NCBI GenBank assembly: GCA_007123195.1
Contig: SKLO01000352.1
Coordinates: 1-9,655 of the forward strand
Direction: 5' to 3'
From: Verrucomicrobiales bacterium
Lineage (GTDB): Bacteria > Verrucomicrobiota > Verrucomicrobiia > Verrucomicrobiales > SKLO01
Length of the DNA: 9,655 nt
Below the pieces are notes generated by a model. It was not told the origin of the DNA and did not search any database. It saw only the letters and a program-made list of their open reading frames with translations. A program made the translations under genes and the position numbers. Below are positions 6,367 to 9,655 of this stretch, piece after piece; positions within the stretch are counted from its first letter, which is position 1; each line of letters opens with the position of its first letter.

Positions 6367-7368
6367 ATGCTTCGATGCGCCGTTTTCAGCACCAAGCCGT
6401 ATGACCGCCAGTTCCTCGACCAGGCCAACAGCGAGTCAGACGGAGGCCACCGGTTCGATTATCTGGACGTGCCGCTGAACGACCGCACCGCCTCGCTGGC
6501 GGTGGACCAGGATGCGGTCTGCGCGTTCGTCAATGACGTGCTCGACGCCGCCGTGCTGGAGACGCTGGCGGGACAGGGTGTGAAAGTAATCGCCATGCGC
6601 TGCGCCGGCTTCAACAACGTCGACCTGGCGGCCGCCCACCGGCTCGACATCCCGATCCTGCGGGTGCCGGCCTACTCGCCGCATGCGGTGGCCGAACACG
6701 CCCTGGCACTGATCCTCGGCCTCAACCGCCACACCCACCGCGCCTGGTCCAGGGTGCGCGACGGCAACTTCGAGCTGGACGGCCTGCTGGGCTTCGACCT
6801 CAACGGCAAGACCGTGGGCGTGGTCGGCACCGGTCGTATCGGCGAGGTGTTCTGCCAGATCATGCAGGGTCTCGGCTGCCGGGTGCTGGCCTACGATCCC
6901 TATCCGAACGAAAACTGCACCGCGATGGGGGTCCAATACCGTGAACTTGACGACCTGCTGCGCGAATCCGACATCATCAGCCTGCACTGTCCCTTGTCTC
7001 CTGAAACCCATCACCTGATCGGCGCCCCCCAGCTGCGGCTGGTCAAGCACGGCGTGATGATCATCAACACCTCGCGCGGCGCCCTGCTGAACACCCGGGC
7101 GATGATCGACGGCCTCAAGACCGGGCGGGTGGGGGCTCTGGGCCTGGACGTGTATGAGGAGGAAGCCGACCTGTTCTTCGAAAACCTGTCGAACAAAGTG
7201 ATCTCCGACGACGTGTTCATGCGCTTGACGACCTTCCCCAACGTCCTGATCACCGGTCACCAGGGTTTTTTCACCAGCGAGGCCCTGGCCAACATCGCCG
7301 CCACCACGGTCGGCAACCTGACCGCGTTCGACCGCGGGGAAGCCTTGGAGAACCGGGTGATTTCGTGA
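6367..7368 (+). CDS. ldhA: Fermentative D-lactate dehydrogenase
   Basis: The enzyme reduces pyruvate to D-lactate with NADH in the cytoplasm, re-oxidising NADH in fermentation. The 333 residues follow E. coli LdhA almost segment by segment from the first strand (CAVFSTKPYD, 4-13): CAFVND (52-57), MRCAGFNNVDL (77-87), VPAYSPHAVAEHA (100-112), the NAD-binding GxGxxG at GTGRIG (154-159) with Asp177 after strand 2 favouring NAD, SLHCPLSPETHHL (205-217), NTSRGAL (234-240) with catalytic Arg237, LDVYEEEADLFFE (260-272) with catalytic Glu266, and TGHQGF (296-301) with catalytic His298. The DLFFE segment and the spacing before GHQ are specific to the LdhA branch rather than to phosphoglycerate or formate dehydrogenases. 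The ATG at 6367 matches the family start; the longer in-frame extension upstream is low-complexity. No Shine-Dalgarno sequence is seen and it has no operon partner. Confidence 0.96.
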   Translation: MLRCAVFSTKPYDRQFLDQANSESDGGHRFDYLDVPLNDRTASLAVDQDAVCAFVNDVLDAAVLETLAGQGVKVIAMRCAGFNNVDLAAAHRLDIPILRVPAYSPHAVAEHALALILGLNRHTHRAWSRVRDGNFELDGLLGFDLNGKTVGVVGTGRIGEVFCQIMQGLGCRVLAYDPYPNENCTAMGVQYRELDDLLRESDIISLHCPLSPETHHLIGAPQLRLVKHGVMIINTSRGALLNTRAMIDGLKTGRVGALGLDVYEEEADLFFENLSNKVISDDVFMRLTTFPNVLITGHQGFFTSEALANIAATTVGNLTAFDRGEALENRVIS

Positions 7369-7490
7369 GCGCCCGTGCCGTCGTTTCCCTCCCCCGCAGC
7401 AGAAGCAAGCGGCATGACCATGCGCAACCCGCGGCCGCAGCCTCGTAGGTTGAATTGGCTCCATTCGACCTCCGGTGGGTCCTGATTGCC

Positions 7491-7513
7491 CCCCGCGGGG
7501 TAGGGCGAGGCGT
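7491..7513 (+). repeat. 23-bp direct repeat, copy 1
   Basis: The sequence CCCCGCGGGG followed by TAGGGCGAGGCGT is identical, base for base, to 7804-7826. The first ten bases are themselves a perfect palindrome. In this copy the repeat runs directly into the long palindromic element to its right. Confidence 0.9.
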
Positions 7514-7519
7514 TGTGGA

Positions 7520-7623
7520 ACCCAAGGAGCCGCGGCATCCTTGCCGCGAAGGGTCGCAGCGGCAGTGGACCACCTCGACCCTGCTGGCGCGCAAAACGGC
7601 AGGGATGCCGTTTCTCCTTGGGT
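7520..7623. repeat. Long imperfect palindromic element (BIME/MITE-like)
   Basis: ACCCAAGGAG (7520-7529) is matched by its exact reverse complement CTCCTTGGGT (7614-7623). Inside each end sits a perfect hairpin: CGCGGCA/TGCCGCG with loop TCCT (7531-7548), and AAACGGCA/TGCCGTTT with loop GGGA (7594-7613). The two hairpins are related in inverted orientation by the core CGGCATCCnTGCCG. Further in, GGGTCG (7551-7556) pairs with CGACCC (7576-7581) and GTGG pairs with CCAC (7565-7573). The two halves are thus inverted copies of one unit of about 50 bases. Weaker similarity continues outward to about 7491-7645. This is the architecture of REP/BIME elements or of a non-autonomous mobile element; no transposase is nearby. 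Confidence 0.8.
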
Positions 7624-7706
7624 GCTTCCAAACCGCCCGCGTAGAGCCAAAGCCCCCGCAGGCCTTGAACCTGCCGTTGTTCCGATCTCCACGCCGGTCC
7701 GGCGAA

Positions 7707-7736
7707 CGCGGCTCACCGGGGACGGTTCGCCCTACC
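7707..7736 (-). repeat. GGTAGGGCGA-type 30-bp repeat, reverse copy
   Basis: Read on the minus strand, it begins GGTAGGGCGA at 7736 and ends GAGCCGCG at 7707. It matches the forward copy at 7812-7841 at 24 of 30 positions. The two copies point away from each other across about 75 bases. Confidence 0.8.
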
Positions 7737-7803
7737 GTTGCCAGCGCATTTCATTCGCCTGGTATCCACGAATCACCACGCGGCATCGCCCCCCGCGGGC
7801 AGA

Positions 7804-7841
7804 CCCCGCGGGGTAGGGCGAGGCGTCCCGGCCAAGCCGCG
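7804..7841 (+). repeat. GGTAGGGCGA-type repeat, forward copy (includes 23-bp direct repeat copy 2)
   Basis: Positions 7804-7826 repeat 7491-7513 exactly, and 7812-7841 is the forward partner of the reverse copy at 7707-7736. Just upstream, CCCCCCGCGGG at 7790-7800 duplicates the left edge again, so the CCGCGGG part is doubled here (7794-7800 and 7807-7813). Confidence 0.85.
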
Positions 7842-8042
7842 CGGGCCGAACGATCTCCTTTCGTCCCACCGCCCCGCACACCAAACCGCCCGCCACCTGA
7901 CCCCGCCGCTGCCATAGTCGGGCCCGGGTTGGCACTTGCAAAGGCGCTCGACGCAGTGAATGGGAACACCGGGCGTCAGCTTGACCGGCACTGGTTCCAC
8001 AAGCCGTCCGCCCGCTTCGCCATCCAACAGCTTGCCGCTTTC

Positions 8043-8942
8043 ATGACTCATGATTCCCGCTGGACCGGGGTGTTCCCGGCCGTCATCACCCATCTGCACC
8101 AGGACCAGTCGCTGGACCTCGAATCCTCTGCACGCCACTTCGGCCAACTGATCGATTCCGGAGTCTCCGGTCTGGTGGTGTGCGGCTCCCTCGGCGAGGG
8201 GCAGTGCCTGCAGCCCGAGGAGAAGCTCAAGGTTCTGTCCTGCGCGGTCGACACCGCCGCGGGCCGGATACCGGTGCTCAGCGGCGTGGCGGAGATGACC
8301 ACCCGCACCGCGGCGCGTTTCATGCAGCAGGCCGCCGACCTCGGTGCCGCGGGATTCATGGTGCTGCCGCCGATGGTCTACAAGCCGGACCCGCGCGAGA
8401 CCGGGCACTGGTTCCGCACCCTCGCGGCCGCCACCCCGCTGCCATGGATGCTCTACAACAATCCGATCGGCTACCACACCGATGTCACCCCGGCGATGTT
8501 CGCCGAACTGGCGGACATTGAAAACCTGACCTCGATCAAGGAGAGCAGCGCCGACCCGCGCCGGGTGACCGAGATCCGCAACGAGGTGGGCGATCGCTAC
8601 CAGATCTTCACCGGCGTGGATGACCTGGTGCTCGAGTGCAGCATCAACGGCATCGACGGCTGGGTGGCCGGCAGCGGCATTGCTTTCCCCCGGGAAAACC
8701 AGCGCCTGTGGCAGCTGACCCGGGACGGCGAATGGGACCAGGCGCGGCAGCTCTACCGCTGGATGCAGCCGCTGATGAAGCTCGACACCCACATCCATTT
8801 CGTGCAATACATCAAGCTGTTGTGTCAGGAAACCGGGCTCGCCGCCGAGTGGGTGCGCGAACCGCGCCTGCCGATTGCCGGCGAGGAGCGCGAGCGGGTG
8901 CTCGGCATCATCCGTCGCACCCTGGCCAATCGACCCTCATGA
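8043..8942 (+). CDS. lhpC: DapA-superfamily lyase, probable 1-pyrroline-4-hydroxy-2-carboxylate deaminase
   Basis: The protein has 299 residues and is a cytoplasmic TIM-barrel Schiff-base enzyme of the DHDPS/N-acetylneuraminate lyase superfamily. Visible residues: the active-site loop GSLGEG (48-53), the conserved Tyr138 in YNNP (138-141), and the Schiff-base Lys166 in SIKESS (164-169). Context decides the role: the next gene, overlapping by ATGA, is 4-hydroxyproline epimerase. In hydroxyproline catabolism the DapA-family partner deaminates and dehydrates 1-pyrroline-4-hydroxy-2-carboxylate to 2-oxoglutarate semialdehyde. Segments such as TGVFPA, VSGLVVCG, IRNEVGDR and GVDDLVLE also recall that branch (from memory, not aligned). 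True dihydrodipicolinate synthase is less likely because the loop is GSLGE rather than GTTGE. The start at 8043 fits the family N-terminus; the frame is open further upstream, but through repeats. No Shine-Dalgarno sequence is visible. Confidence 0.85.
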   Translation: MTHDSRWTGVFPAVITHLHQDQSLDLESSARHFGQLIDSGVSGLVVCGSLGEGQCLQPEEKLKVLSCAVDTAAGRIPVLSGVAEMTTRTAARFMQQAADLGAAGFMVLPPMVYKPDPRETGHWFRTLAAATPLPWMLYNNPIGYHTDVTPAMFAELADIENLTSIKESSADPRRVTEIRNEVGDRYQIFTGVDDLVLECSINGIDGWVAGSGIAFPRENQRLWQLTRDGEWDQARQLYRWMQPLMKLDTHIHFVQYIKLLCQETGLAAEWVREPRLPIAGEERERVLGIIRRTLANRPS

Positions 8943-9655
8943 ACCAGCCCTCGCGGCGCCTCCGGGTGATCGATTCGCACACGGGCGGCGAACCCACCCG
9001 GACGGTGCTCGACGGCCTCGCCGCCGACGAACTGGAGTCGTGGCGCCGGGCGGTGCTGTGCGAGCCGCGCGGCCACGAGGTGCTGGTCGGCGCCCTGCTT
9101 GAGCCACCCCGATCGACGGAGGCGGTGGCGCGGGTGACGTTTTTCAACAATGTCGGCCTGCTCGGCATGTGCGGCCACGGCATGATCGGGGTCGCGGCCA
9201 CCCTGAGGCATCTGGGGCGCATCGGTCCCGGGTGCCACCGGCTGGAAACTCCGGTCGGCGACGTCGTGGCCGAACTGCGTCACGACGGCCGCGTCAGCCT
9301 GCGCAATGTGCGGTCGTGGCGCAAGGCCGCCAACGTCCGGGCCGGCGGCGTGAGCGGCGACGTGGCCTGGGGCGGCAACTGGTTCTTCCTGGTGTCCGAC
9401 CACGGTCTTGAGTTGTCTCTCGACCGGGCGCGGGAGTTGACCGACGCCTGCCTGGCCATGCGCGAGGCGGTGCATGCGGCGGGCTATCCGGAGGTCGACC
9501 ACGTCGAATTGTTCGCCCCGCCGCGTGATCCCTGCAACGACAGCCGCAACTTCGTCCTGTGCCCCGGCGGTGAATATGACCGGTCCCCCTGCGGCACCGG
9601 CACCAGCGCCAAGCTGGCCTGCCTGGCGGCCGACGGCCGGCTCGGACCCGGGCAA
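8939..9655 (+). CDS. lhpA: 4-hydroxyproline 2-epimerase, C-terminus cut by window end
   Basis: The enzyme interconverts trans-4-hydroxy-L-proline and cis-4-hydroxy-D-proline without cofactor, the first step of hydroxyproline breakdown. The frame starts at the ATG of an ATGA overlap with the upstream gene, indicating translational coupling, and stays open for 239 codons to the window end. Proline-racemase-family motifs: VIDSHTGGEPTR (10-21), CEPRGHEVLVGALL (41-54), FFNNVGLLGMCGHG (68-81) with catalytic Cys78, TPVGDV (104-109), GDVAWGGNWFFLV (140-152), DHVELF (187-192), DSRNFVLCPGGEYD (201-214) and RSPCGTGTSAKLACLAADG (215-233) with catalytic Cys218. Having both Cys residues makes it an epimerase/racemase and not the trans-3-hydroxyproline dehydratase branch, which has Thr in place of a Cys. 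WGGNWFFLV and the CPG-x-YDRSPCGTGTSAKLACLAADG block fit 4-hydroxyproline epimerases rather than clostridial proline racemase. Roughly 70 C-terminal residues should lie beyond the edge. Confidence 0.95.
   Translation, partial: MNQPSRRLRVIDSHTGGEPTRTVLDGLAADELESWRRAVLCEPRGHEVLVGALLEPPRSTEAVARVTFFNNVGLLGMCGHGMIGVAATLRHLGRIGPGCHRLETPVGDVVAELRHDGRVSLRNVRSWRKAANVRAGGVSGDVAWGGNWFFLVSDHGLELSLDRARELTDACLAMREAVHAAGYPEVDHVELFAPPRDPCNDSRNFVLCPGGEYDRSPCGTGTSAKLACLAADGRLGPGQ

Larger units (their letters stand above)
7369..8042. other. Repeat-rich intergenic region, no gene supported
   Basis: These 674 bases between ldhA and the hydroxyproline genes hold no credible gene: every open frame is Pro/Arg-rich, differs between strands and crosses repeats. 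The content is a long imperfect palindrome (about 7491-7645), copies of a GGTAGGGCGA repeat at 7499, 7707-7736 (reverse) and 7812-7841, a small GCAGG/CCTGC hairpin near 7660-7676, and a lower-repeat stretch 7850-8042 that should carry the promoter of the next operon. I found no convincing -35/-10 pair there: TTGGCA at 7929 and TTGACC at 7981 are good -35 words but lack a matching -10. No tRNA or riboswitch is recognised. Confidence 0.7.

Noticed and set aside
7431..7438. GCGGCCGC perfect 8-bp palindrome
   Set aside because: A single restriction-site-like word expected by chance in high-GC DNA; no related structure around it.
7491..7841. CRISPR array
   Set aside because: The repeats are irregularly spaced, of mixed orientation and diverged, with no constant spacer length and no cas genes.
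7928..7945. Sigma-54 promoter before the hydroxyproline genes (TTGGCACTTGCAAAGGC)
   Set aside because: TGGCAC is present, but the GG-to-GC spacing is 11 rather than 10 bases and TTGC falls too early, so the -24/-12 pattern is not met.
7455..8042. N-terminal extension of about 196 residues on the lyase (lhpC)
   Set aside because: It is Pro/Arg-rich, runs through the palindromic and GGTAGGGCGA repeats, and the family N-terminus begins at about 8043.
8825..9655. 276-codon minus-strand frame at the right edge
   Set aside because: It is antisense to the 4-hydroxyproline epimerase, whose motifs on the plus strand are unmistakable.

Overview
The window is a high-GC bacterial chromosome segment (68% G+C in a sampled stretch of the hydroxyproline genes). 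Most genes are single transcription units rather than operons, and almost none has a readable Shine-Dalgarno sequence. A type I sulfatase, a small secreted protein with an STN/secretin-like repeat, an internalin-type LRR protein and interspersed palindromic repeats carrying GGTAGGGCGA together suggest the Planctomycetota-Verrucomicrobiota group (PVC bacteria or relatives). This placement is inference; no rRNA or other phylogenetic marker is present.

Layout, left to right. 1-972 (+) is the C-terminal part of a sulfatase. Convergent to it is a lower-GC block on the minus strand: a 475-residue leucine-rich-repeat protein (1127-2554) preceded by a small secreted STN-like protein (2613-3086), with a 10-bp tandem repeat between them. 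Then comes folP, dihydropteroate synthase (3228-4202, -). Divergent from folP is a secreted protein with two YD/RHS-like motifs (4324-4947, +), apparently read from a promoter whose start point falls on its GTG codon. A class I SAM methyltransferase (5048-6064, -) follows, divergent from a fermentative D-lactate dehydrogenase, ldhA (6367-7368, +). A 674-base non-coding stretch (7369-8042) is packed with inverted and direct repeats. The window ends with two overlapping genes (ATGA): a DapA-superfamily enzyme that best fits 1-pyrroline-4-hydroxy-2-carboxylate deaminase (8043-8942) and 4-hydroxyproline 2-epimerase (8939 to the window end, incomplete).

How the genes work together. The last two genes supply steps 1 and 3 of trans-4-hydroxy-L-proline degradation to 2-oxoglutarate. 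The missing D-hydroxyproline dehydrogenase and 2-oxoglutarate semialdehyde dehydrogenase should lie beyond the right edge. Hydroxyproline comes from collagen or plant cell-wall glycoproteins, and the sulfatase acts on sulfate esters, so the genome may use complex extracellular-matrix-like polymers (speculative). ldhA and folP are housekeeping functions. The most notable unexplained elements are the repeat-rich gap, the lower-GC LRR/STN block, and two genes that share TTGCCC, a 17-nt spacer, a -10-like hexamer and six further bases before the start codon, which would give leaderless mRNAs.
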